Shown piece after piece: positions 33,544 to 42,661 of a stretch of 64,000 nt of DNA. Positions within the stretch are counted from its first letter, which is position 1. Each line of letters begins with the position of its first letter. The position numbers and the translations under genes are program-made. Location of the stretch: positions 10,758 to 74,757 of the forward strand of contig NZ_JACRSN010000016.1 in assembly GCF_014384705.1 (NCBI RefSeq), read 5' to 3'. The DNA is from Yeguia hominis. Lineage in GTDB: Bacteria > Bacillota > Clostridia > Oscillospirales > Acutalibacteraceae. Under the pieces are notes generated by a model. The model was not told the origin of the DNA, did no database searches, and saw nothing but the letters and a program-made list of their open reading frames with translations.

Positions 33544-36363
33544 TTAAATAGATGAAAGATACTTTTTCAGATACTGGCCGGTATAGGATTTCTCCACCTT
33601 TGCAACCTGTTCCGGCGTTCCGGTTGCGACGATTTGGCCGCCCTCATCTCCGCCTTCCGGGCCGAGATCAATGATATAATCCGCCGTTTTGATCAAATCG
33701 AGATTGTGTTCGATGACCACAACCGAATTGCCGGCGTCCACAAGCTTTTGCAAGACGTCGATCAGGCGGTGCACATCCGCAATATGCAATCCCGTTGTCG
33801 GCTCGTCGAGAATATAAATCGTCCGCCCGGTCGGCCTGCGGCTGAGTTCCGTTGCCAGCTTCACACGCTGCGCCTCTCCGCCGGACAGCGTAGTTGCCGG
33901 CTGGCCGATCTTGATATACCCAAGCCCCACATCATAGAGCGTCTGCAGTTTGCGGGCGATTTTGGGCAAATTCGCAAAGAACGCCAGACCCTCTTCCACG
34001 GTCATTTCCAGCACATCGTGAATGGTCTTGCCCTTATATTTAATTTCCAGCGTTTCCCGGTTATACCGCTTTCCCTTACAGACGTCGCAGGGCACATACA
34101 CATCGGGCAGGAAATGCATCTCAATCTTCAGGATTCCGTCGCCCTGGCAGGCTTCGCACCGTCCGCCTTTGACATTAAAGGAAAACCGCCCCGCCGTAAA
34201 TCCGCGCACCTTGGCATCCTGTGTTGAAGCAAACAGCTCCCGAATATCCGTAAAGACCCCCGTATAGGTTGCCGGGTTGGACCGCGGTGTGCGCCCGATT
34301 GGAGACTGGTTGATCTCGATCACCTTGTCCAGCGCATCCAAACCGGTAATCTCGCGGTGTTTTCCGGGCCGCATTTTTGCGCCGTTGAGCGTAGACGCCA
34401 GTTTTTTGTAGAGAATCTCGTTGACCAGAGAAGATTTTCCGGAGCCAGACACCCCGGTCACACAGACAAATTCTCCCAATGGAATCTCTACGTTCACTTT
34501 TTTCAGGTTGTTCTGTGCAGCGCCCACAATCCGCAGCGACTTTCCATTGCCAGTCCGTCGGGTTTTAGGCACCTCCACCCGCTTTTTTCCGCACAGATAC
34601 TGGCCGGTAATCGAATCCTCGCAGGCAATCAGCCCGGGGACGTCTCCGTTATAGACCACTTCCCCGCCGTGGATTCCCGCGCCGGGTCCGATATCCACGA
34701 CATGATCGGCTGTCCGAATGGTATCCTCATCGTGTTCAACGACGATCACGGTATTTCCGAGATCCCGCAGACGCCGAAGCGTTGCGAGAAGCTTGTCATT
34801 ATCGCGCTGATGCAGTCCGATACTCGGCTCATCCAGAATATACAAAACGCCGGTCAGGGAAGAGCCGATCTGCGTAGCCAAACGGATCCGCTGGCTCTCT
34901 CCGCCCGAAAGCGTTCCGGACGCCCGGGAAAGCGTCAGATATTCCAGACCGACACTTTTTAAGAATCCCAGTCTTGCCCGGATCTCCTTGAGAATCGCGG
35001 CGGCAATCATGGATTCCTTTGGCGTAAGCGTGAGCGTATCGAGGAACTGCAGCGCGTCTTTCACGGACTTATCGCAGAATTCACTGATATTGATTCCGCC
35101 GACCGTCACGGCAAGACTCACCGGAGACAGGCGCCGTCCGCCGCAGGCATCACAGGGCACCGCGCTCATATACGCTTCGATTTCCTCTTTGATCCACGCG
35201 CTCTGCGTGTCCCGGAACCGGCGTTCAAGGTTGTTGATAATGCCTTCAAATTCCGCCGAATAGGCACTGTAGCCGTTTCCGCGTTCCCGTACAAGGTCAA
35301 TTTTTTCCCCGTGCGTTCCATAAAGCAGAATATCCACAATCCGATCCGGAAGCTCTGCAATCGGTGTATCCAGTGAAAAATCATAGTGCCTTGCGAGGCC
35401 GTTTAAATACATCGAGGCGATCGAATTGCCTTCCATCGCCCAGCCGCTTCCCTTCAGTCCGCCTTTATTGATGGAAAGCCGGCGGTCCGGCAAAATGCGG
35501 TCCGGATCGATCTTCATAAACACGCCGAGTCCCATGCATTTCGGACACGCGCCGAAGGGATTATTGAAAGAAAACATCCGCGGCGTCAATTCCTCTACGC
35601 TGATCCCATGTTCCGGACAGGCATAGTTCTGCGAAAAGGTCAGCTCTTCCCCATCCTGCACGCTTACAAGAATCAGTCCGCCGGAAAGACTTGACGCCGT
35701 TTCGATGGAATCCGCAAGGCGAGACCGGATTTCCTCTTTCATAACCAGCCGGTCAACGACAATTTCAATGGTGTGTTTTTTGTTTTTTTCCAGTTTGATG
35801 GATTCCGAGAGATCATAAATCAGTCCGTCCACACGAACGCGGACATAGCCGGCCCGGCGCGCTGCGTCAAATTCTTTGACGTGCTCGCCTTTTCTGCCGC
35901 GCACCACCGGCGCAAGGATCTGAATCTTACTGCGTTCCGGCAGTTCCATCACGCGGTCCACGATCTGATCCACCGTCTGCTGCCGAATTTCCCGTCCGCA
36001 GACCGGGCAGTGCGGAATACCGATCCGCGCATAAAGCAAACGCAGGTAGTCGTAAATCTCCGTCACCGTACCGACCGTAGAACGCGGGTTTTTGGACGTG
36101 GTTTTCTGATCGATGGAGATTGCCGGAGAAAGGCCCTCAATATAATCAACATCCGGCTTTTCCATTTGCCCTAAAAACTGCCTGGCATAGGAAGAAAGTG
36201 ATTCCACATAGCGCCGCTGCCCCTCTGCATAAATGGTATCAAACGCCAATGAGGACTTTCCAGAACCGGAAAGTCCGGTAAAAACAATCAGCTTGTCCCG
36301 CGGCAGGGTGATATCAATATTTTTTAAATTGTGCTCCCGCGCACCCTTAATTGTTAATTCCAT
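33544..36363 (-). CDS. uvrA: Excinuclease ABC subunit A
   Basis: 939 residues, damage-recognition ATPase of nucleotide excision repair. Two ABC modules: Walker A GLSGSGKSSLAFDT and GVSGSGKSSLVNE, signatures LSGGESQRIRLA and LSGGEAQRVKLA. Zinc-finger cysteines are seen in CPVCGREI and in CEACQGDG...CDVCKGKRY. The ATG at 36363 (MELTIKGAREHNL) has GGAG upstream; earlier codons in frame lack the family start. It lies 38 bases after uvrB, in one SOS-type operon. Confidence 0.97.
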   Translation of the reverse strand: MELTIKGAREHNLKNIDITLPRDKLIVFTGLSGSGKSSLAFDTIYAEGQRRYVESLSSYARQFLGQMEKPDVDYIEGLSPAISIDQKTTSKNPRSTVGTVTEIYDYLRLLYARIGIPHCPVCGREIRQQTVDQIVDRVMELPERSKIQILAPVVRGRKGEHVKEFDAARRAGYVRVRVDGLIYDLSESIKLEKNKKHTIEIVVDRLVMKEEIRSRLADSIETASSLSGGLILVSVQDGEELTFSQNYACPEHGISVEELTPRMFSFNNPFGACPKCMGLGVFMKIDPDRILPDRRLSINKGGLKGSGWAMEGNSIASMYLNGLARHYDFSLDTPIAELPDRIVDILLYGTHGEKIDLVRERGNGYSAYSAEFEGIINNLERRFRDTQSAWIKEEIEAYMSAVPCDACGGRRLSPVSLAVTVGGINISEFCDKSVKDALQFLDTLTLTPKESMIAAAILKEIRARLGFLKSVGLEYLTLSRASGTLSGGESQRIRLATQIGSSLTGVLYILDEPSIGLHQRDNDKLLATLRRLRDLGNTVIVVEHDEDTIRTADHVVDIGPGAGIHGGEVVYNGDVPGLIACEDSITGQYLCGKKRVEVPKTRRTGNGKSLRIVGAAQNNLKKVNVEIPLGEFVCVTGVSGSGKSSLVNEILYKKLASTLNGAKMRPGKHREITGLDALDKVIEINQSPIGRTPRSNPATYTGVFTDIRELFASTQDAKVRGFTAGRFSFNVKGGRCEACQGDGILKIEMHFLPDVYVPCDVCKGKRYNRETLEIKYKGKTIHDVLEMTVEEGLAFFANLPKIARKLQTLYDVGLGYIKIGQPATTLSGGEAQRVKLATELSRRPTGRTIYILDEPTTGLHIADVHRLIDVLQKLVDAGNSVVVIEHNLDLIKTADYIIDLGPEGGDEGGQIVATGTPEQVAKVEKSYTGQYLKKYLSSI

Positions 36364-36401
36364 TCGTGTCTGTTCTCCTTTATGATGGAAGGAATCCGGC
36401 A

Positions 36402-38372
36402 TCAGCCGCCTTCCTCCAGATGCTTAATCCGGTCGCGCAGATATGCCGCATACTCAAATTCCAGCATCCGTGCGGCGGCCTTCATCTCTTTTGTCAGTTT
36501 TTCAATTTCCTGTTTCCGCTCAGATGCGGTCAGGCGCTTCTTCTTTTTCTTCTTTTCAGACTCCTCTTTCGTCGAAATCTCCAGAACCTCTGTCACCTTT
36601 TTCACGATGGTTTTCGGGGTGATTCCGTGCGCTTCGTTGTACTTCTGCTGAATCTCCCGGCGCCGAAGCGTTTCCCGAATTGCGCTCTCCATAGAAGGCG
36701 TCACAGTGTCTGCGTACATGATGACCTGCCCCTCTGCATTTCGGGCAGCACGTCCGATTGTCTGAATCAGAGACCGCTCACTGCGCAGGAAGCCTTCTTT
36801 ATCCGCGTCCAGAATTGCAACCAGAGAGACCTCCGGAATATCAAGGCCTTCCCGCAACAGGTTAATTCCCACCAAAACGTCAAACTCGCCGAGCCGCAGA
36901 TCCCGGATGATCTCCATGCGCTCCACGGTGTCGATATCGTGGTGCATATAACGAATCCGAATCCCCAGCTTTTCCAAATACTGTGAAAGGTCTTCCGCCA
37001 TCTTTTTGGTCAGCGTCGTCACCAGAACCCGCTGCCCCTTGGCCGTGCGAAGATTGATCTCCGAAACCAAATCGTCGATCTGGCCGTCTGTCGGCTTGAC
37101 CAGAATTTCCGGATCCAAAAGGCCGGTCGGACGAATGACCTGTTCCACAATCTGGGCAGAACGTTCCCGTTCAAAATCGCCCGGCGTTGCGCTGACAAAT
37201 ACTGCCTGTCCGACGCGCTCGTAAAACTCGTCAAAATTCAGCGGCCGGTTATCGTATGCACTCGGCAGACGGAAGCCATACTCCACGAGCGTCTCTTTCC
37301 GCGCGCGGTCTCCGGCATACATTGCCCGTACCTGCGGCAGCGTCACATGCGACTCGTCCACAAAAAGCAGGAAATCCTTCGGAAAATAGTCAAGCAGCGT
37401 AAACGGCGCGCTACCCGGCGCCCGTCCGGAAAGCACCCGCGAATAGTTTTCAATTCCGCGGCAAAACCCGATTTCCTGCAGCATCTCAATATCGTAAAGC
37501 GTCCGCTGTTCAATTCGCTGCGCTTCAATCAGCTTGTCATGCGCTTTGAAGAACCGGACGCGTTCCCGCATCTCACCTTCAATTTCCTGCAGCGCCGCTT
37601 TCATCTTCTCCTGTGGGACAATATAGTGGGACGCCGGATAGATCGCAACGTGTTTCAGATCGGCCTTGACTTCGCCCGTCACCGTGTTGATCTCCCGGAT
37701 CCGGTCGATTTCGTCCCCGAAGAATTCTACCCGGATTGCATTCTCCATAGACTGTACCGGAAAGATTTCGACAACATCGCCGCGCACCCGAAACTTATTC
37801 CGCGTAAAGCCGATATCATTCCGTTCATATTGCAGTTCCACCAGTTTATGCAGCAGCTCCTCCCGGCTCTTCTGCATTCCCGGCCGCAGGGAAATCACCA
37901 TGGTCCGATAGTCGATCGGATCGCCGAGGCTGTAAATACACGAGACGCTCGCGACGATGATGACATCTCTGCGTTCCGACAACGCCGACGTTGCGGAGTG
38001 GCGAAGCTTGTCGATCTCATCATTGATCGCGGAATCCTTTTCGATATAGGTATCTGTCGAGGCAATATATGCTTCCGGCTGATAATAATCGTAATAGCTG
38101 ACAAAATATTCGACTGCATTTTCCGGAAAAAACTCCCGGAATTCCGAACACAGCTGCGCCGCCAGCGTCTTGTTGTGTGCAAGCACCAGCGTCGGACGAT
38201 TCAACCGCGCAATGATATTGGCCATGGTGAACGTTTTGCCGGAACCGGTAACGCCCAGCAGCGTCTGTTCCCGATCTCCTTTTTGAATACCCTCCACCAG
38301 TTTGTCAATCGCCTCCGGCTGATCGCCGGTGGGTTGGTACGGGGATACCAAATGAAAGCCTTGTTTTTCCAT
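36402..38372 (-). CDS. uvrB: Excinuclease ABC subunit B
   Basis: 656 residues. DNA helicase-like damage verifier: Walker A LLGVTGSGKTFTMANII, the beta-hairpin region YVSYYDYYQPEAY, helicase motif VIILDADKEGFLRS-like (AILDADKEGFLRSERSLIQT), and the C-terminal UVR domain that contacts UvrC. GAGG lies 7-8 bases before the ATG. The gene is preceded by a consensus promoter with an adjacent LexA-type box, so DNA damage probably induces uvrBA. Confidence 0.97.
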   Translation of the reverse strand: MEKQGFHLVSPYQPTGDQPEAIDKLVEGIQKGDREQTLLGVTGSGKTFTMANIIARLNRPTLVLAHNKTLAAQLCSEFREFFPENAVEYFVSYYDYYQPEAYIASTDTYIEKDSAINDEIDKLRHSATSALSERRDVIIVASVSCIYSLGDPIDYRTMVISLRPGMQKSREELLHKLVELQYERNDIGFTRNKFRVRGDVVEIFPVQSMENAIRVEFFGDEIDRIREINTVTGEVKADLKHVAIYPASHYIVPQEKMKAALQEIEGEMRERVRFFKAHDKLIEAQRIEQRTLYDIEMLQEIGFCRGIENYSRVLSGRAPGSAPFTLLDYFPKDFLLFVDESHVTLPQVRAMYAGDRARKETLVEYGFRLPSAYDNRPLNFDEFYERVGQAVFVSATPGDFERERSAQIVEQVIRPTGLLDPEILVKPTDGQIDDLVSEINLRTAKGQRVLVTTLTKKMAEDLSQYLEKLGIRIRYMHHDIDTVERMEIIRDLRLGEFDVLVGINLLREGLDIPEVSLVAILDADKEGFLRSERSLIQTIGRAARNAEGQVIMYADTVTPSMESAIRETLRRREIQQKYNEAHGITPKTIVKKVTEVLEISTKEESEKKKKKKRLTASERKQEIEKLTKEMKAAARMLEFEYAAYLRDRIKHLEEGG

Positions 38373-38409
38373 CGTTTTTCCTCATTCGGCGTTAATCGCC
38401 TACGCCCAA

Positions 38410-38421
38410 GAACAAATGTTT
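38410..38421. promoter_or_regulatory. LexA (SOS) box in the uvrBA leader
   Basis: GAACAAATGTTT matches the Gram-positive DinR/LexA core GAACRNRYGTTY at every position. It lies just downstream of the uvrB -10, over the expected transcription start, a position that would block transcription. Confidence 0.75.
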
Positions 38422-38429
38422 GTATCTTT

Positions 38430-38458
38430 ATTTTACTGCTTTCGTCGGTTTTTGTCAA
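38430..38458 (-). promoter_or_regulatory. SigA-type promoter of uvrBA
   Basis: Minus strand -35 TTGACA (38453-38458), 17-base spacer, -10 TAAAAT (38430-38435). Confidence 0.85.
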
Positions 38459-38510
38459 TGGGAATCCTCTCGGTTTGATGCTGATTCAAACAAGCAAATT
38501 TCTCTTAAAA

Positions 38511-38541
38511 AAACCGGAAGTATTGTTTCAACTTCCGGTTT
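38511..38541 (-). terminator. Terminator of radC
   Basis: Stem AAACCGGAAGT / ACTTCCGGTTT with a 9-base loop, followed on the minus strand by T residues. Only 3 bases after the radC stop. Confidence 0.85.
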
Positions 38542-38544
38542 CTT

Positions 38545-39387
38545 CTATTCGTCCTTTGGGTTCTTTGTTTGATCCGCAACACAATTTCCGTGCGCATTTT
38601 CGAACGGTGTTTCGGAAGAAATCACCGACCAGTCCATTCTTGCGTTTTTCCTGGTCTGTTCCTCGGCAAGTGCCTGCAGCCATCCGGATTTCCGGAAAGA
38701 GGTATAATCGTTCCCGGCAATAATCAGGTGATCGCCCAGCGTCATATTTACGCTTTCCACAGCCCGAAGAACTTCTTTGGTCGCCGTAATATCTCCTGTC
38801 GAAGGCGCCGCATTGCCGCTCGGGTGGTTATGCGCCAAAATCAAGGTATCTGCGCCGTAATTGGTGGCAAGCTGAATAATTTCCCGCACGTAAACCGGCA
38901 CCGCATGAATGGACCCCTCTGCAACAATGCCGGAATAGAGGGGAATTCCTTTGCTGTCGAGAAGCAATACCGCGATGGCTTCTTTTTGGCGCCCAACAAA
39001 TTTGGGGATTAAAATTTGAGCCGCCTCCTCAATGCTGTACGCGCGGCCCTTTTCCAGCGCTTTCTCTTCCAGATAGCGTCTGGAAACCGCCGGAATCAAT
39101 TTCAGAAATGTCGCCGCAGACGGACCTATCCCCTTAACTTTCAGCAATTCCTCATAAGGCGCATCCAAAACCCGGTCAAAAGAGCCGAATTTTTGAAGCA
39201 AACGATGCGCAGTCGGATTGGTGTCCCCCTGTGGAACGGTATAGTACAGCAGCATTTCCAAAACGACATGCGGTTCAAATCCGTCCAAGCCGTCCCGCAA
39301 AAAACGCTCCTTCACGCGAAGGCGGTGCCCGGCATGAAGCGCCGCTTCCCCTGCGGATTTTCTTCGTGTTTCTTCGTTCTTCATCAT
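38545..39387 (-). CDS. radC: RadC family (JAB/MPN domain) protein
   Basis: 280 residues. An N-terminal helix-hairpin-helix-like region (EELLKVKGIGPSAATFLKLI) and a C-terminal JAB domain with the metal site HNHPSGNAAPSTGD near residue 190. A tail of about 35 residues past the usual RadC end is unremarkable. The historical link to recombination repair is not secure; the domain resembles a metalloprotease. AGGAGG precedes the ATG, and its own promoter lies at 39426-39454. Confidence 0.92.
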   Translation of the reverse strand: MMKNEETRRKSAGEAALHAGHRLRVKERFLRDGLDGFEPHVVLEMLLYYTVPQGDTNPTAHRLLQKFGSFDRVLDAPYEELLKVKGIGPSAATFLKLIPAVSRRYLEEKALEKGRAYSIEEAAQILIPKFVGRQKEAIAVLLLDSKGIPLYSGIVAEGSIHAVPVYVREIIQLATNYGADTLILAHNHPSGNAAPSTGDITATKEVLRAVESVNMTLGDHLIIAGNDYTSFRKSGWLQALAEEQTRKNARMDWSVISSETPFENAHGNCVADQTKNPKDE

Positions 39388-39425
39388 CCGCCGCCCTCCT
39401 TTCTGAATATCCCGCTATTACCGTT

Positions 39426-39454
39426 ATTATATGGAAAATATTTAGGATTGTAAA
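39426..39454 (-). promoter_or_regulatory. SigA-type promoter of radC
   Basis: Minus strand -35 TTTACA (39449-39454), 17-base spacer, -10 TATAAT (39426-39431). Confidence 0.82.
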
Positions 39455-39528
39455 GGGCTTGCGATTCCCGAACGGTACGGTTTTGTGTTATACTGTAAAA
39501 AAGAAACATTTTCGGAGGAGCATCCGCC

Positions 39529-40500
39529 ATGCAGACCGTTCAGATTTTGGAAAACGACGCCGGCATGCGTCTTGATAAATTTCTCACCAAAGCATACCCA
39601 AATCTGCCGCAATCCATGCTTTACAAGGCGATTCGAAAAAAAGATATTAAATGCAACGGAAAGCGCTGCGAAATTTCAACCCGCTTACAGGCCGGAGACA
39701 TCCTGACCATGTATCTCAAGGATGAATTTTTTGTAAAAGAACCGGAAAGCTATGATTTCATGAAAGCCCCGGTAAAGCTCAAAATTCTCTACGAGGACGA
39801 CAACATTCTGTTGCTGGATAAAAAGCCCGGGCTGCTGGTTCATCCGGATCAGACCTATCATTTTGATTCTCTGATTGCCCGTCTGCAGCATTATCTCTAT
39901 GACAAGGGCGAGTATCTTCCCGAAGCAGAAAACAGCTTCGCGCCTGCACTGGTCAATCGAATTGACCGAAATACCGGCGGCATCGTCATTGCTGCCAAAA
40001 ACGCCGAATCGCTCCGCATTTTAAATGAAAAAATGAAGAACCGGGAACTGGAAAAGACCTACCTTTGCGTTGTAAACGGCATCCTTGCAGAAAAATCAGC
40101 CACACTGGAAGCCTTTCTCGAAAAAAACGAAGAGCAAAACCGCGTGTATATTTCCGACACACCGAATGCACGCACGCGAACCATCCGCACCCGCTACCGC
40201 GTCCTTGCTGAGCGGGGAGGCCGCTCTCTTCTGGAAGTCGATCTGCTCACCGGACGGACCCATCAGATCCGGGCGCACTTCGCGTATCTCGGGCACCCGC
40301 TTGCCGGAGACGGAAAATACGGACGCAACAAACACAACCGTGGTTCCGGATATCCTTATCAGGCACTTTATTCCTATCGGCTGACCTTCCGATTTACAAC
40401 ACCCGCAGGAATTCTTTCCTATTTGGACGGAAAATCCTTCACAGCGGAAGACGTATGGTTTTTGGATCAGTTCTACCACTCCGGAAGTTCCAAAAAATAA
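39529..40500 (+). CDS. RluA-family pseudouridine synthase
   Basis: 323 residues. An N-terminal S4 RNA-binding domain (about 12-60; MRLDKFLTKAYPNLPQSML) is followed by the catalytic domain, with NRIDRNTGGIVIAAKN carrying the catalytic aspartate and TGRTHQIRAHFAYLGHPLAGD. It modifies uridines in rRNA or tRNA; the exact site cannot be read off (RluC/RluD-like). GGAGG lies 10 bases before the ATG. It is divergent from radC and convergent with the DUF1284 gene. Confidence 0.92.
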   Translation: MQTVQILENDAGMRLDKFLTKAYPNLPQSMLYKAIRKKDIKCNGKRCEISTRLQAGDILTMYLKDEFFVKEPESYDFMKAPVKLKILYEDDNILLLDKKPGLLVHPDQTYHFDSLIARLQHYLYDKGEYLPEAENSFAPALVNRIDRNTGGIVIAAKNAESLRILNEKMKNRELEKTYLCVVNGILAEKSATLEAFLEKNEEQNRVYISDTPNARTRTIRTRYRVLAERGGRSLLEVDLLTGRTHQIRAHFAYLGHPLAGDGKYGRNKHNRGSGYPYQALYSYRLTFRFTTPAGILSYLDGKSFTAEDVWFLDQFYHSGSSKK

Positions 40501-40508
40501 TGCAAAAC

Positions 40509-40601
40509 GCCCTCTGCGGCACCGGCCTGAACCCGCTGTCCGCTTGTGTGGTCAACACAAGCGGGCGCGATTCTGTATGACCCATCGGTATCGCAGAGGG
40601 C
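40509..40601. ncRNA. Nested hairpin element between convergent genes
   Basis: Outer 10-bp stem GCCCTCTGCG (40509-40518) / CGCAGAGGGC (40592-40601), a second helix ACCG/CGGT inside it, and an inner 10-bp stem CCGCTTGTGT (40540-40549) / ACACAAGCGG (40555-40564), separated by asymmetric internal loops. T-rich tracts flank it on both strands. It may be an elaborate bidirectional terminator or a small structured RNA. I match it to no known class. Confidence 0.5.
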
Positions 40602-40607
40602 AATCTT

Positions 40608-41009
40608 TTATTGCAACGCCTTTTGCAGTTTTGAAAAGCTGCAAAATCCGGCTTCTTTCCAGCGGCATCCGCCGCAAACCGCTTCAAAATCTGCTTTCGT
40701 TCCTGTTTTGAGACGCGCCCGGAGTTCTGCATACCGGTATCGTCCAGGGTGCAGAGAAAATGCCTGCAAAAGTATCTGGTCACGCATTCGCACATTTTCC
40801 GTCCCCAAACGGCATCCTCCATCCGGCGTATGATTGGGACAATGCAGGCAGAGCGGATCCGCTTCTCCACAGCAAAGGCGGATGCGCATTTCCGGTTTCA
40901 TTTGCAGACATTGCAGGATTCGCTCCATCTCTCGGGAAAAGCTCTCATCGTATCCGCAGCCTTCAAAAAGCGCCGTACAGAACAGATGATGCGCTCTAAT
41001 TTGAAGCAT
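40608..41009 (-). CDS. DUF1284 domain protein (cysteine-rich)
   Basis: 133 residues. Begins IRAHHLFCTALFEGCGYDESF, the DUF1284 hallmark, and has further cysteine groups (PLCLHCPNHTPDGGC; VCGGCRWKEAGFC) that could bind an Fe-S cluster or zinc. The start overlaps bioY by 14 nt, so it is the third gene of the birA-bioY operon. Function unknown. Confidence 0.85.
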   Translation of the reverse strand: MLQIRAHHLFCTALFEGCGYDESFSREMERILQCLQMKPEMRIRLCCGEADPLCLHCPNHTPDGGCRLGTENVRMRDQILLQAFSLHPGRYRYAELRARLKTGTKADFEAVCGGCRWKEAGFCSFSKLQKALQ

Positions 41010-41556
41010 AGCCCGTCAGATGCGCCGCCGCAAGCCCTTTTCGTACTGCAAGCGCGACCAAATAGGCGCCCGCGACCGAAAGAACATCTTTGATCAAATA
41101 CGGCACCGATGCAATCAGGAATGACTGCAAAACGGTATTTTGGGTAACCAGAGAAAACTGGACAGCGCCCGCCAAATGGCACGTCAATAGTCCAGCAAGC
41201 CCCAACGCAATGCAAATGGCCGGATTTTGAAACCGAACGGAAACCCCGCAAAGCGCCGCCATGGCAAGAAATCCAAAAATAAATCCGCCGGTCATTCCGA
41301 ACAGGACACCTGCTCCGCCTGAAAAATTTGAAAACACCGGAACGCCGGCAAGTCCAAGCAGTACATAGACGCCAACGGAACAGAGTCCGAGCTTCCAGCC
41401 CAAAACATACCCGCACAGCGCGACTGCAAAAGTTTGCAGTGTGATCGGCACCCCGCTCGGAAGCGGAATGGAAAGCTGGGAAAGAACGATCAGAACCGCT
41501 GTAAACACGGCGCCCAGCACGAGTTCCTTTGTTGTGATTCGTTTTGTATTTGTCAT
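40996..41556 (-). CDS. bioY: Biotin ECF transporter S component (BioY)
   Basis: 186 residues, about six transmembrane helices. BioY signatures LSIPLPSGVPITLQTFAVAL and GVYVLLGLAGVPVF are present. It binds biotin and would use the general EcfAAT module encoded elsewhere. It overlaps the birA stop by 4 bases. The birA promoter carries a BirA-type operator, so biotin should repress both. A broken paralogue lies at 17428-17613. Confidence 0.95.
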   Translation of the reverse strand: MTNTKRITTKELVLGAVFTAVLIVLSQLSIPLPSGVPITLQTFAVALCGYVLGWKLGLCSVGVYVLLGLAGVPVFSNFSGGAGVLFGMTGGFIFGFLAMAALCGVSVRFQNPAICIALGLAGLLTCHLAGAVQFSLVTQNTVLQSFLIASVPYLIKDVLSVAGAYLVALAVRKGLAAAHLTGYASN

Positions 41557-42539
41557 GTTGATCTTCTCCTTACGCTAACTTCTCCGGAAGAAAGAGATTG
41601 AACGGCGCCGTCTGCAAAGCGCACCACCAAATTGGCATCCGCGTCAATATCCAGCACGTGAGCCGGACGGCTTCCGCCCGGAGAAAGGACATCGACGTCG
41701 CACCCGATCAAAAACGATCGGCTGCGGTATTCCTCCATAAACGTTTTATCCGGCAGTTTTGTATACAACTCAAAAAATGCTCTGCAAATTTCTGCAGTCA
41801 GCCGGCTCCGAATGCCGGAGACATGGGCGTTCTCTCCAAATAGAGCGGTTGCAATCGAGGAAATTTCCTCCGGAAATCCGCCTGCCGGAGGCGCAATGTT
41901 GATCCCGATCCCCAACACCGCATAGGCAAGACCGCCGGATTCAAAATTCATGGAAGCTTCCGTCAGGATTCCGCAAACCTTCCGGCCGTCACAATAAACG
42001 TCATTGACCCATTTGATCTGTGCCGGGCGTCCGCTCGCTGTTTCTATGACCCGTGCAACGGCAACTGCCGCCGCAGTTGTTATGAGCAGCGCATCCTGCG
42101 CGAGAAGCGTCGGACGCAGCAAAATACTCATGTAGATTCCGGTATCAGGCGGAGAATAAAAACTTCTCCCCAAACGGCCTTTTCCCATTGTTTGCCGGTT
42201 GGCCACGCAGACAAGCCCCTCCGGCGCACCCGCTTCCGCCTTTTGTTTGAGAATGGTATTGGTGGAGGGAACCTCCTCGTAAACTTCAAACTGCAACGGG
42301 GTTTTAAAATCGGAAAGCCAAAAGCCGATGCTTTGCGGAGAAAGAATATCGCTCTCGCCGGACAAACAGTAGCCCTTTTTGCCGACCGCTTCAATCGGAT
42401 AGCCCTTTTTCTTCAGTTCCTGAACTGCTTTCCAGACTGCATTCCGGCTGACGCCAAGCATTCTGGCAAGCTCCGCTCCCGGATATTCGGTTCCTTTATT
42501 CTGTTCTAAAATTTCCAGAACTGCTTCTCTGACATGCAT
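41553..42539 (-). CDS. birA: Bifunctional biotin-protein ligase / biotin repressor (BirA)
   Basis: 328 residues. N-terminal winged helix (about 1-60; ARMLGVSRNAVWKAVQELKK), then the ligase domain with TMGKGRLGRSFYSPPDTGIY (biotinyl-AMP loop) and KWVNDVYCDGRKVCGILTE, and a C-terminal SH3-like part. Makes biotinyl-5'-AMP, biotinylates carboxylases and represses biotin genes. GGGGTGAG ribosome site. First gene of birA-bioY-DUF1284. Confidence 0.95.
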   Translation of the reverse strand: MHVREAVLEILEQNKGTEYPGAELARMLGVSRNAVWKAVQELKKKGYPIEAVGKKGYCLSGESDILSPQSIGFWLSDFKTPLQFEVYEEVPSTNTILKQKAEAGAPEGLVCVANRQTMGKGRLGRSFYSPPDTGIYMSILLRPTLLAQDALLITTAAAVAVARVIETASGRPAQIKWVNDVYCDGRKVCGILTEASMNFESGGLAYAVLGIGINIAPPAGGFPEEISSIATALFGENAHVSGIRSRLTAEICRAFFELYTKLPDKTFMEEYRSRSFLIGCDVDVLSPGGSRPAHVLDIDADANLVVRFADGAVQSLSSGEVSVRRRST

Positions 42540-42562
42540 ACACTCACCCCTTTCTTTCTTTT

Positions 42563-42592
42563 ATTATAATCGGCTTTCACCTGGCATGTCAA
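42563..42592 (-). promoter_or_regulatory. SigA-type promoter of birA-bioY
   Basis: Minus strand -35 TTGACA (42587-42592), 18-base spacer, -10 TATAAT (42563-42568). The -35 lies within the BirA operator. Confidence 0.85.
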
Positions 42593-42617
42593 CCAAATTT
42601 TAAATGAGGGTTGACAT
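42586..42617. promoter_or_regulatory. BirA operator (biotin box)
   Basis: Perfect 9-bp inverted repeat ATGTCAACC and GGTTGACAT with a 14-base spacer, close to the known BirA consensus TTGTNAACC-N14-16-GGTTNACAA. One arm covers the birA -35, so binding would block RNA polymerase. Confidence 0.88.
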
Positions 42618-42624
42618 TTCGAGT

Positions 42625-42659
42625 AAAAAAGAAGATGCAGTGGCTGCACCTTCTTTTTT
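42625..42659 (-). terminator. Terminator of the histidine operon
   Basis: Stem AAAAAAGAAGATGCAG / CTGCACCTTCTTTTTT with one mismatch and a 3-base loop. Lies just after the hisE stop (minus direction), with A/T-rich flanks on both sides. Confidence 0.82.
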
Positions 42660-42661
42660 AT

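Noticed and set aside
37347..38723. 458-codon plus-strand frame
   Set aside because: Antisense to uvrB and running into the radC terminator; no ribosome site or family motif.
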